Assembly (NCBI GenBank): GCA_945874515.1
Contig: CAMCHA010000121.1
Coordinates: forward strand, 1-7,250
Source of the DNA: Asaia bogorensis
GTDB lineage: Bacteria > Pseudomonadota > Alphaproteobacteria > Acetobacterales > Acetobacteraceae
Length of the DNA stretch: 7,250 bases
Direction of reading: 5' to 3'
The first letter of the stretch is position 1, and the number at the start of each line of letters is the position of its first letter. The notes under the pieces are model-generated. The model was given only the letters and a program-made list of their open reading frames with translations, was not told the origin of the DNA and made no database searches. Positions 1-6,027 of this stretch are shown in pieces. A program made the position numbers and the translations under genes.

Positions 1-429
1 CGCGGGGGCAGCGCCATGGTCGCGGATTTGATCAGCGGCACGGTTGATGCCGGGATGGTGGAATTGCCATCCGCCCTGCCGCTGCATCAGGACGGCAAGG
101 CGCCCATTGTCGCCATTGCAACACAGGCAAGATCCCCGCGCCTGCCGGGCGTGCAGACCTTCATCGAAGCGGGTCTGCCCAATTTCACCGCCGGCAGCTA
201 TGGCGGCGTATTGGCGCCAGCCGCGACGCCGGCTGAGGTTATTGCCAAGCTCCATGCCGCATTGGCGGCGGTGCTGGATGAGGCCGCGACACAATCACGC
301 ATCAATGAAGTGGGCGCCATTTTGGCCGGCGCGGAACAACGCACACCAGATGGCTTTGCCCGTTTTCTGAGTGATGAACTGGCCAATGCACGACGCGCGG
401 CAAGGCTTGCGGGGCTTTCGCCATCATGA
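1..429 (+). CDS. Bug/TctC-family tripartite tricarboxylate receptor, C-terminal part (5' end outside window)
   Basis: The reading frame is open from base 1 to a TGA at 427-429, giving 142 residues; the beginning lies upstream. An internal ATG at 16 is not the start, because the family pattern already runs before it: RGGSAMVADLISG at residues 1-13 matches the Bug segment G-G-(S/A)-x-x-x-x-D-L-(I/L)-x-G that precedes the second lobe. Further family hallmarks are a run equivalent to 'R-x-P-x-x-P-(D/G)-V-P-T-x-x-E-(A/L)-G' (SPRLPGVQTFIEAGLPNF) and the 'G-(V/L)-x-A-P-A-x-T-P-x-x-(V/I)-I-x-K-L' block near residues 68-84. Bug proteins are two-lobed periplasmic binding proteins for organic acids and similar solutes. 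They serve TctAB transporters or act as orphan receptors. No TctA or TctB is visible here. A second Bug gene follows 111 nt downstream on the same strand. The ligand cannot be predicted from this fragment. Confidence 0.9.
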   Translation, partial: RGGSAMVADLISGTVDAGMVELPSALPLHQDGKAPIVAIATQARSPRLPGVQTFIEAGLPNFTAGSYGGVLAPAATPAEVIAKLHAALAAVLDEAATQSRINEVGAILAGAEQRTPDGFARFLSDELANARRAARLAGLSPS

Positions 430-450
430 AGCAGTGTGGCCATTCCACGC

Positions 451-480
451 TTGCTGTCCGCGGCGAAGGGTGAATATCCT
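451..480 (+). promoter_or_regulatory. Weak candidate promoter between the two tandem Bug genes
   Basis: TTGCTG at 451-456 and TATCCT at 475-480, separated by 18 nt, resemble -35 and -10 hexamers (3/6 and 4/6 matches to the vegetative consensus). Transcription would begin near 487, just before the hairpin at 492-517. Matches of this quality also occur by chance, so this is a suggestion only. Confidence 0.2.
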
Positions 481-491
481 TTGTCATAAAA

Positions 492-524
492 ACGCATGGG
501 CAGCAGGCCCGTGACGTGGTTTTT
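492..524 (+). terminator. Hairpin plus T-run, intrinsic-terminator-like, in front of the second Bug gene
   Basis: CATGGGC (495-501) pairs with GCCCGTG (507-513) through a five-base loop AGCAG, with one G-U pair. Allowing A514 to bulge adds ACG (492-494) with CGT (515-517), giving about ten pairs. GG and five T's (520-524) follow directly. This is the form of a Rho-independent terminator and could end the transcript of the first Bug gene, whose stop is about 60 nt upstream. It sits immediately before the ribosome binding site of the next gene (525-530), so it could instead act as a leader attenuator. The stem is short and bulged, so confidence is moderate to low. Confidence 0.4.
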
Positions 525-540
525 GAGGGAGTAGACGATC

Positions 541-1503
541 ATGCGCATCACACGCCGCGCCGCACTCGGCCTTCTAGCAGCACCGCCCGTACTCGCCCAA
601 AGCCGAGACTGGCCGAACCGCCCGCTGCGCCTTATCGTCCCCAGCGCCGCCGGCGGGTATGAGGTTTACGCGCGCATCCTGGCACCTCGGCTTGGCGAAT
701 TGCTCGGCCAGCCGGTGGTGGTGGAAAACAAGCCGGGGGCGAATGGCATTATCGGCATGCAGGATTTGCAGCGCAGCCGGCCGGATGGCAATACCTTCAT
801 GTTCGCCCATATCGGCGCGATTTCCATCGGTAGCAGCGTCTATCCCAATATGCCCTTTGATCCGGTGGAAGAATTCGCCTCGATCTCTGTGGCGGTAACC
901 TCACCGCTTGTGTGGCTGGTGAACCCGGCGCAGCCTTTCCGGACCATGCCGGAATTCATCGCGCGCGCGCGGGCAGAGCCGGGCGTATGGCGCTATGGCA
1001 ATCCATCTTCCGGCAGCATTCCGCATCTTGTCGCTGAAGAAGCCAGGCTGCGCCACCAGATTGATATGCCGGGCGTGCCCTATCGCAGCACCGTGCAATC
1101 CTTGACGGCGGTGATCGCCAATGAGGTGCCGATTACGGTGGATAGCCTTGGCGCCAGTGGCGGGCATATCGCGGGCGGCCGGCTGCGTGCTTTGGCTATG
1201 ACGGGCCGCGAGAGATCGGACCGGCTGCCTGGCGTGCCAACCATGATGGAACTTGGGCTTGATCAGCGCGAATGGGTGGCCTGGTATGCCTTCATGGCGC
1301 CCAAAGGCACGCCGGACGACATTATCCAAAAGCTGAATGGCGTGATCAATCAGGCCCTGCGTGACGAGGCTATTGCAACGCGTATCCGTGATCTTGGCGC
1401 TGCGCCGCGCTTCACAACGCCTGCCGAGATGCTGACTTTCATTCGGGCAGAGCGTGAGGAATTCGGCGCGATTGCGCGCGCCGGCAAGATCAGGGTGGAA
1501 TAA
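541..1503 (+). CDS. Bug/TctC-family periplasmic solute receptor (tripartite tricarboxylate transporter substrate-binding protein)
   Basis: This 320-residue protein has the usual Bug length (about 320). The ATG at 541 is preceded by GAGGGA at 525-530 with a ten-nt spacing. The N-terminus MRITRRAALG has twin arginines followed by a short hydrophobic stretch and a cleavage-like A-x-A region near residues 17-19 (VLAQ), suggesting Tat or Sec export to the periplasm. Family blocks in order: RPLRLIVPSAAGG (27-39), QPVVVENKPGANGIIG (57-72), PFDPVEEFASIS (105-116), a VPYRST block (179-184), ITVDSLGASGGHI (198-210), a GRLRALAMTG block (213-222), LPGVPTMMELGL (229-240), and APKGTPDDIIQKLN (253-266). The family binds small organic acids such as citrate, glutamate or terephthalate, usually for a TctAB permease. 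The first-loop motif is altered: where relatives have P-G-G-x-x-D it reads A-A-G-G-Y-E (36-41), so the usual aspartate is Glu41. This may affect ligand choice. No permease genes are adjacent, and the ligand is unknown. Confidence 0.95.
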   Translation: MRITRRAALGLLAAPPVLAQSRDWPNRPLRLIVPSAAGGYEVYARILAPRLGELLGQPVVVENKPGANGIIGMQDLQRSRPDGNTFMFAHIGAISIGSSVYPNMPFDPVEEFASISVAVTSPLVWLVNPAQPFRTMPEFIARARAEPGVWRYGNPSSGSIPHLVAEEARLRHQIDMPGVPYRSTVQSLTAVIANEVPITVDSLGASGGHIAGGRLRALAMTGRERSDRLPGVPTMMELGLDQREWVAWYAFMAPKGTPDDIIQKLNGVINQALRDEAIATRIRDLGAAPRFTTPAEMLTFIRAEREEFGAIARAGKIRVE

Positions 1504-1530
1504 GCCACGTCTTGTTCGCGTGAACGGCTT
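1502..1530. terminator. Possible weak bidirectional hairpin in the convergent gap
   Basis: The 27 nt between the stops of the Bug gene (1503) and the ABC-F gene (1531, opposite strand) contain GTTC (1514-1517) and GAAC (1522-1525) around GCGT. An outer AAGCC (1502-1506) can pair with GGCTT (1526-1530) if seven bases bulge on the left. Its position between converging genes fits a shared terminator. The stem is short and there is no real T-tract on either strand. Confidence 0.22.
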
Positions 1531-3153
1531 TCAGCTGCGCAGGCCAGGGGCTTCCTGGCCTGTTCGCGCCACATATTCCGTGTAGCCGCCAGCGAAATCA
1601 TGGATACCTTCTGGCGTTAATTCCAATACGCGGTTGGAAAGTGCCGCCAGAAAATGCCGGTCGTGGGAGACAAAAAGCATGGTGCCTTCATAAGCCGCCA
1701 GGGCGCTGATCAGCATTTCCTTGGTGGCCATATCAAGGTGATTGGTTGGTTCATCAAGCACCAAAAAATTGGGCGGATCATACAGCATTAGCGCCATGAC
1801 CAGCCTGGCTTTTTCCCCACCCGATAGCACGCGGCATTTCTTTTCCACCTCATCGCCGGAAAAGCCGAAACACCCGGCCAAGGCGCGCAAGGAACCTTGG
1901 CCAGCGCGCGGAAAGGCATCTTCCATAGTCTCAAAAATGCTGCGCTCGGCATCAAGTGTTTCCATGGCATGCTGCGCGAAATAGCCCAATTTTACACTGC
2001 CACCCACCGAGACCGTGCCATCATCGGGTTGCGTGAAGCCAGTCACCAGCTTCAGCAAGGTTGATTTGCCAGCACCATTGATGCCCATGACACAGCAGCG
2101 TTCCTTGCGGCGGATCAGGAAATCCAAGCCGCGATAAATCACGCGATCGCCGTATTTCTTGTGAATGTTTTTTAGATTGACGACATCATCACCAGAACGT
2201 GGCGCGGGCGGAAATTCGAACAGGATGGTTTGGCGCCGTTTGGGTGGTTCCACGCGGTCAATTTTTTCTAATTTCTTGACCCGGCTTTGCACCTGCGCCG
2301 CGTGAGAAGCGCGGGCCTTGAACCGTTCGATGAATTTTATTTCCTTGGCCAGCATGGCTTGCTGCCGTTCGAATTGCGCCTGCTGCTGCTTTTCATTCAA
2401 AGCGCGTTGCTGTTCATAAAACTCATAATTGCCCGCATAGGTGGTGAGTGAACCCGCATCAATTTCAATGATCCTATTGACGATACGGTTCATGAATTCC
2501 CGATCATGGGATGTCATCAGCAGGGCGCCATCATAGGCCAGCAGGAAATTTTCCAGCCAAATGAGACTTTCCAGATCAAGATGGTTGCTGGGTTCGTCCA
2601 AAAGCATGACATCAGGGGCCATCAATAAAATGCGTGCCAAGGCAACGCGCATTTTCCAACCGCCAGATAAGGCGCCAACATCGCCTTCCATCATGTCCTG
2701 GCTGAAACTCAAACCCGCCAGAACTTCACGCGCGCGGCCTTCCAGCGCATAGCCGCCCAATTCCTCAAAGCGCGCTTGCACCTCACCGAAGCGTTCGATC
2801 AGTTGATCCATCTGATCGGCCTGATCCGGATCACCCAGCGCGATTTCCAGCGCCTTCAATTCGGCTGCCACTTCGCTGATGGCGCCAGCGCCATCCATCA
2901 CCTCGGCCACCGCGCTGCGGCCGGACATTTCCCCAACATCCTGGCTGAAGAAACCAATGCTGAGGCCCTTTTCGGCAATCACCAACCCCTCATCTGGCTG
3001 TTCTTGCTGCGTCATCATGCGGAACAGCGTCGTCTTGCCGGCGCCATTTGGGCCGACCAACCCAATTTTCTCGCCCCTTTGCAGCGCGGCGGAGGCCTCG
3101 ATGAACAGGATCTGCCGACCGTTTTGCTTGCTGATGTTATCGAGACGAATCAT
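1531..3153 (-). CDS. ABC-F family ATPase (ribosome-associated translation factor, Uup/YheS/YbiT-like)
   Basis: The 540-residue protein has two ABC ATPase domains in one chain and no membrane segments. ABC1: Walker A GPNGAGKTT (34-42), signature LSGGWK (162-167), Walker B VMLLDEP (182-188) followed by SNHLD, and H-loop SHD with His216. A charged, Gln/Lys-rich linker at about 245-305 contains the helical segment with ERFKARASHAAQVQSR; this is the P-site tRNA interaction motif region that defines ABC-F. ABC2: Walker A GINGAGKST (357-365), signature LSGGEK (443-448), Walker B FLVLDEP (463-469) with TNHLD, and H-loop His497. ABC-F proteins bind the ribosomal E site and relieve stalled or slow translation; some give antibiotic resistance. 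Nothing here points to resistance, so a housekeeping role is more likely. The protein ends soon after ABC2, without the long C-terminal extension of E. coli Uup and YheS (about 635 residues). The start codon at 3153 begins directly with the typical MIRLDNIS strand, and the Shine-Dalgarno before it is weak. Confidence 0.95.
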   Translation of the reverse strand: MIRLDNISKQNGRQILFIEASAALQRGEKIGLVGPNGAGKTTLFRMMTQQEQPDEGLVIAEKGLSIGFFSQDVGEMSGRSAVAEVMDGAGAISEVAAELKALEIALGDPDQADQMDQLIERFGEVQARFEELGGYALEGRAREVLAGLSFSQDMMEGDVGALSGGWKMRVALARILLMAPDVMLLDEPSNHLDLESLIWLENFLLAYDGALLMTSHDREFMNRIVNRIIEIDAGSLTTYAGNYEFYEQQRALNEKQQQAQFERQQAMLAKEIKFIERFKARASHAAQVQSRVKKLEKIDRVEPPKRRQTILFEFPPAPRSGDDVVNLKNIHKKYGDRVIYRGLDFLIRRKERCCVMGINGAGKSTLLKLVTGFTQPDDGTVSVGGSVKLGYFAQHAMETLDAERSIFETMEDAFPRAGQGSLRALAGCFGFSGDEVEKKCRVLSGGEKARLVMALMLYDPPNFLVLDEPTNHLDMATKEMLISALAAYEGTMLFVSHDRHFLAALSNRVLELTPEGIHDFAGGYTEYVARTGQEAPGLRS

Positions 3154-3185
3154 GAAGGCTCTGCGTTTCTGAAAGGGGCAGGCGC

Positions 3186-3191
3186 TTTATA
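3186..3191 (-). promoter_or_regulatory. Candidate -10 element for the ABC-F gene
   Basis: Read on the minus strand, TATAAA lies 32 nt before the ABC-F start codon, a 5/6 match to TATAAT. It would give a leader of about 25 nt. The -35 position, 16-18 nt further upstream, reads roughly TCTGGCCC and is poor. This is the most promoter-like stretch in the 221-nt spacer between the kinase and ABC-F genes. Confidence 0.3.
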
Positions 3192-3203
3192 CGGGGATTT
3201 CGC

Positions 3204-3230
3204 CTGAGGGCCAGACTGTCTTGCCCTCGG
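3204..3230. other. Inverted repeat in the spacer between the kinase and ABC-F genes
   Basis: CTGAGGGC (3204-3211) pairs with GCCCTCGG (3223-3230) over eight positions including one G-U, with an eleven-base loop. It lies downstream of the kinase stop codon on the minus strand and just upstream of the candidate ABC-F promoter. There is no T-tract in either direction, so it is not a convincing intrinsic terminator. It could be an mRNA 3'-end structure or a chance hairpin. Nothing else recognisable was seen in 3154-3374 apart from a weaker six-pair hairpin (GGGAAT/ATTCCC) near 3275-3296. Confidence 0.3.
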
Positions 3231-3374
3231 CAAAGCCTCAGCTTGGTTCAATCGAGGAGGCTGCGTCTGTTCATGGGGGAATGGTGGAGCAATTCCCGCG
3301 CCAGTTCACTATGAAAGCGAAGTGTTGCAGGGAAAGCCCAATAGGATGCTTGGGCTCGGGATGAAGGCCGTGTG

Positions 3375-4286
3375 TCACTCGCCGGCCAGCATGGCTTCCA
3401 CCATCGGGCGATAAGGTGTGGTGCCATCGCGTGCGCGGAGCGCCCCGGCCGCTGACGCAAAACGCAGCGCGGCTTGAATCCCCATGCCCTCCGCAATCGC
3501 CAAAGCATAGGCGCCGTGGAACACATCGCCGGCGCCGGTGGTATTAGTGGCCTCTACCGGGAAGGCGGGGATTTCCTGCGGCGCTGCCATGTCCGGCGCC
3601 AGCCAAAGCGTGCCTTTCTCCCCCCGCGTCACGGCGGCGAGTTTCACCGGGCCTGAGGCCAAGGCACGGCGCAGCCCTTCTTCTGGCGCACAACCAGGCG
3701 CGAAATTTTGCAAGCCGGTGACAGAGAAAATCGCGTGATCCACGCGCGGCACCACATCCACCAGAATGCGCGTTTCGCTTTTCTCGCCATCCAACACTAC
3801 GGGCACGCCAAGCCGCCGTGCCTCGGCCGCCGCTGCCGCAACACCTTCCGGCCAGCGCGGATCGCAACAAAGCGCGCCGGCGCCAATCAGGGTTTCCAAG
3901 GGCAGCCAGCCAGGGTCTATCCCCAGATCAGCGCCACGAAAGCCGATGATGGTGCGTTCTCCATGGCGGTCCACCAGCACGGCGGAAACGGGGCTCCGCC
4001 CGCCCGCCATGCGCCGGAGGCCCGCGGTATTGACGCCATCGGCTTCCAGGGCGGCGGCCAGCAAGGGCGCGTTCAAATCATCGCCAACCCGGCCCCAGAA
4101 ATCCGCCCGGCCACCCAAGCGCGTCACCGCAATCGCCGCATTGGCCGCCATGCCGCCGGCATTCAGCACATAGGATCGGGCGGCGATTTTCGCGGGCGGT
4201 TGGGGTATATCCTCCACCCGAAACACATGATCGGCGACGACATTGCCAAGGCAGACAACACGCGGCGGGGCGGGGGGAGGGGCCAT
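3375..4286 (-). CDS. PfkB/ribokinase-family carbohydrate kinase, resembling sulfofructose kinase YihV
   Basis: A 303-residue kinase when started at MAPPPAPPRVVCLG. It phosphorylates a sugar or sugar-like alcohol with ATP in the cytoplasm. PfkB signature 1 appears as NAGGMAANAAIAVTRLGG (42-59) followed by FWGRVGDD (63-70). Signature 2 is NTTGAGDVFHGAYALAIAEG (248-267), with the catalytic base Asp254 and the GAG anion hole at 251-253. As recalled from family knowledge, several segments resemble E. coli YihV: DPRWPEG (142-148, YihV has DVRW), VVLDGE (163-168), DHAIFSVTGL (183-192, YihV has DHAAFSEPGL) and GAGDVFHGA. The true substrate is not shown, and no sulfoquinovose genes are nearby. The residue before TTGAGD is Asn248 where Asp is common. 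An upstream in-frame ATG at 4388 is rejected because it would add 34 residues outside the family pattern and overlap the divergent gene by about 100 nt. No Shine-Dalgarno is visible before 4286, so the message may be leaderless or weakly translated. Confidence 0.9.
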   Translation of the reverse strand: MAPPPAPPRVVCLGNVVADHVFRVEDIPQPPAKIAARSYVLNAGGMAANAAIAVTRLGGRADFWGRVGDDLNAPLLAAALEADGVNTAGLRRMAGGRSPVSAVLVDRHGERTIIGFRGADLGIDPGWLPLETLIGAGALCCDPRWPEGVAAAAAEARRLGVPVVLDGEKSETRILVDVVPRVDHAIFSVTGLQNFAPGCAPEEGLRRALASGPVKLAAVTRGEKGTLWLAPDMAAPQEIPAFPVEATNTTGAGDVFHGAYALAIAEGMGIQAALRFASAAGALRARDGTTPYRPMVEAMLAGE

Positions 4287-4290
4287 GATG
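4276..4290 (+). promoter_or_regulatory. Ribosome binding site and shared start-codon site of the divergent gene pair
   Basis: GGAGG at 4276-4280, within a long G-rich tract, is a strong Shine-Dalgarno for the plus-strand gene. It lies four nt before ATG 4285 and seven nt before ATG 4288, so 4288 is better spaced. The same bases read on the minus strand encode the Met-Ala-Pro-Pro-Pro start of the kinase, whose ATG (4286-4284) overlaps ATG 4285 in the tetramer CATG. Confidence 0.65.
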
Positions 4291-4992
4291 GGGGCAAGCC
4301 TGTCACGGCAGGACCGTCTTGGCCATGTGCCATCTGAGATCGCGTCCCGCATCCTGCTGCTGCGCGATGATGCGCTGGTGCTGAACAAGCCGGCGGGGAT
4401 TGCGACACATCGCGGGCCGCGCGGCGGTGCCTCGGTGGAAGATTGGTTGCCCGCTTTGCAAATGGGCAGGCGCCATCTGCCGCAGCCGGCGCATCGGCTG
4501 GATCAGGATACGGCGGGCTGCCTGGTGCTGGGGCGCACAAAACCGGCCTTGGCGGCATTGGGCGGGATTTTTGCCAAGGGGTTGGCGGCGAAGACCTATT
4601 GGGCGGTGGTGCAGGGCGGCCCGGCTGAGGATGCGGGGGAGATTGCCTTGCCTATCCGCAAGATCAGCTCTCGTGCCCAGGGCTGGCGGATGGAAGCGCA
4701 TGCGGATGGGCTGGCTTCACTGACACGTTGGCGCTGCCTGGGGCGTGGCGCTGGCTTGGCCTGGCTGGAATTGGCGCCTGAGACCGGGCGGACGCATCAA
4801 TTGCGCGTGCATTGCGCGGCGATGGGCTGGCCTATTTTGGGTGACGCGCTTTACGGCGCGGGCGGGGCGGGCGGGTTGCATTTGCTGGCGCGGGCGATTG
4901 CTTTGCCGTTGGAGCCGCCCTTGCAGGCGGAGGCGCCGCCGCCGCCGCATATGGAAGGCGCGTTGCGGGAATGTGGCTGGCAAGGTGGGTGA
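4288..4992 (+). CDS. RluA-family RNA pseudouridine synthase
   Basis: This 234-residue enzyme converts specific uridines in rRNA or tRNA to pseudouridine. The catalytic block HRLDQDTAGCLVLG lies at 69-82, with catalytic Asp72. The N-terminal strand VLNKPAGIATH (31-41) is the family's typical 'x-x-N-K-P-x-G' motif. The C-terminal fold block ETGRTHQLRVHCAAMGWPI (165-183) plus LGDALYG (184-190) is also diagnostic. There is no S4 RNA-binding domain before the catalytic region, as in short RluA-type enzymes rather than RluC/RluD, so the target site is not assigned. Start choice: ATG 4288 has a good Shine-Dalgarno. ATG 4285 is possible, and ATG 4243 would add a low-complexity Gly-rich extension lying inside the opposite kinase gene. 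The gene is divergent from the kinase with no intergenic space, so its promoter must lie inside the kinase coding region. The end of the gene (TGGCAAGGTGGGTGA) forms part of the direct repeat at 4975-5005. Confidence 0.93.
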   Translation: MGASLSRQDRLGHVPSEIASRILLLRDDALVLNKPAGIATHRGPRGGASVEDWLPALQMGRRHLPQPAHRLDQDTAGCLVLGRTKPALAALGGIFAKGLAAKTYWAVVQGGPAEDAGEIALPIRKISSRAQGWRMEAHADGLASLTRWRCLGRGAGLAWLELAPETGRTHQLRVHCAAMGWPILGDALYGAGGAGGLHLLARAIALPLEPPLQAEAPPPPHMEGALRECGWQGG

Positions 4993-5005
4993 AAGCGGTT
5001 AGGCT
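4975..5005 (+). repeat. Direct repeat, copy 1 (3' end of the pseudouridine synthase gene and leader of the orphan gene)
   Basis: Bases 4975-4994 are identical, 20 of 20, to 6053-6072. After three differing bases the next eight (GTTAGGCT) are again identical in both copies; one inserted A and one missing G explain the difference. The copy covers the stop codon of the pseudouridine synthase gene (4990-4992). The following 27 nt to the ATG at 5032 are also loosely similar to the leader of the Bug gene at 6112. Confidence 0.85.
4978..5005 (+). promoter_or_regulatory. Speculative promoter inside repeat copy 1
   Basis: TGGCAA (4978-4983) and TAGGCT (5000-5005) are spaced by 16 nt. Exactly the same pair and spacing occur at 6056-6061 and 6078-6083. 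TAGGCT keeps the T, A and final T that matter most in a -10 box, but the -35 match is poor. The initiation point would lie about 20 nt before ATG 5032. Confidence 0.2.
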
Positions 5006-5031
5006 CGGTTTGCTGACGGGAGAAAACCATC

Positions 5032-5976
5032 ATGCCGTTGCGCGGACAGATCATGGGTAGGGCGGCGGGAGAGAGAGCTTGGCCTCCGTATCGGCCTATT
5101 TGCGCCGAAGTTGAACCGCAGGGGTTGGGCGCGCGGAGGCTGTTACCCAGGCTGTTGTTCTGTTTTGTCCTGCTTGCCGGCGTATCTTTTTCCGGTATCG
5201 CCTGGGCGGAGGCTTCGCGCATCGCGGAACCAAATTGGGAAGCCTGTCGCGCCATGTCCGGCGTTGCGACCGTATTAGAAGAACAGCCTCGCCCGGAAGA
5301 TGCCGTGTTGAATGTGCCGGTGAGAATTGCGGTTTATCCATTAAAATGGACCTATGGGCAAAGACCACTTCGTGTGCTCACACTTACGGCAGGTCGCAGC
5401 GAGAGTGAAATGGTTTATCGGGACATCCTGGCCGATATCGAGCGCGAAATCTTTGCGAAAGAATTTGAGTTTCATGTAACATTCCAATCATTCGACCCAA
5501 ACGATTGGCCACGCGTCTTCCTACAACACGACATCTACCCTTCGCTACAAAAGCCCGGTACCGATGGTTGGTTTTTGCGTCATATTCTACCTGATCATTA
5601 TCGTCCGTTACCTATTCACGGCCCCATTTATGCTGACGAGCGTAGAGGCCGTTATGAGTTCATCTGCTTCGGGAATTGGGAGTGGAGTCGGCCTCGTTGG
5701 GGGCCACCAACGCGTGAGCGACTGAGAATTACTTGGGTTGCTGCATCGCGTAACGGGGCAGTAAATGGAACTGGTGTTCGCATCCGTTGCAGGGACATCG
5801 ATCCCTTGCGCGGGGCGCCTCTGCCGAACCCAACTATGTCTTGCGAACTCGAGCTGTTGGGACCATTGCATCAGGTCAGAGTCAGGATTGCTTCACCCAG
5901 TAACGAAGCCCTGGTGCAGGCCCTTCGCTGGGTGCGCGCCACTTTTCCGAATTTTTGGCCACCTGGATATTTGTGA
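5032..5976 (+). CDS. Orphan exported or membrane-anchored protein of unknown family
   Basis: I do not recognise this 314-residue protein. After a 36-residue polar, Arg-rich leader comes a hydrophobic segment LLPRLLFCFVLLAGVSFSG (about 37-55) ending in GIAWA|EAS. This reads as a signal peptide cleaved near residue 59, or an N-terminal anchor. The mature part is rich in aromatic residues (ten Trp: 69, 106, 159, 180, 216, 218, 223, 235, 300, 309) and has four Cys (72, 212, 253, 271) that could form two disulfides outside the cytoplasm. No catalytic motif or repeat was seen. ATG 5032 is chosen because GGGAGA at 5018-5023 is well spaced. TTG 5125 would give a more usual signal peptide but has no suitably placed Shine-Dalgarno. 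Composition is unlike the neighbours: 5401-5640 is 112/240 GC by hand count, and Arg AGA/AGG (residues 98, 111, 205, 232, 254, 283, 285) and Leu TTA (82, 104, 193) recur. Together with the flanking repeats this suggests acquisition by transfer. Confidence 0.72.
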   Translation: MPLRGQIMGRAAGERAWPPYRPICAEVEPQGLGARRLLPRLLFCFVLLAGVSFSGIAWAEASRIAEPNWEACRAMSGVATVLEEQPRPEDAVLNVPVRIAVYPLKWTYGQRPLRVLTLTAGRSESEMVYRDILADIEREIFAKEFEFHVTFQSFDPNDWPRVFLQHDIYPSLQKPGTDGWFLRHILPDHYRPLPIHGPIYADERRGRYEFICFGNWEWSRPRWGPPTRERLRITWVAASRNGAVNGTGVRIRCRDIDPLRGAPLPNPTMSCELELLGPLHQVRVRIASPSNEALVQALRWVRATFPNFWPPGYL

Positions 5977-5978
5977 TG

Positions 5979-6012
5979 TGCCTTGCTTGCCGTGCCGTGA
6001 TTGGGCAAGGCA
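5979..6012 (+). other. Hairpin directly after the orphan gene
   Basis: TGCCTTGC (5979-5986) pairs perfectly with GCAAGGCA (6005-6012), eight pairs around an 18-base loop. It starts three bases after the stop of the orphan gene, so it may be a 3'-end structure. There is no T-run behind it, which argues against simple intrinsic termination. Confidence 0.35.
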
Positions 6013-6021
6013 AAGCGGTTA
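6004..6021 (+). repeat. Degenerate third copy of the flanking repeat
   Basis: GGCAAGG (6004-6010) and AAAGCGGTTA (6012-6021) occur in the same order as in copy 1 (4979-4985 and 4992-5001), with five fewer bases between them. The ten-base block is identical to copy 1 rather than to copy 2. It could be a decayed repeat unit; a chance match cannot be ruled out. Confidence 0.45.
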
Positions 6022-6027
6022 TTGCTT

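Noticed and set aside
2776..3207. 143-residue plus-strand frame opposite the ABC-F gene
   Set aside because: Antisense shadow of a strongly conserved coding region.
3248..3526. 92-residue minus-strand frame in and beside the kinase 3' end
   Set aside because: Mostly overlaps the kinase in another frame, has no recognisable motif and no convincing start site.
3708..4337. 209-residue open frame on the plus strand opposite the kinase
   Set aside because: Gly/His/Arg-rich shadow of the kinase gene with no motif; long antisense frames are expected at this GC content.
4287..4388. Longer kinase start at 4388 (minus)
   Set aside because: The extra 34 residues are Ser/Arg-rich, unlike the family, and would overlap the pseudouridine synthase by about 100 nt.
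4978..4994. Sigma-54 type promoter (TGGCA start) in the repeat
   Set aside because: No GC dinucleotide at the required distance from the GG, so the -24/-12 pattern fails.
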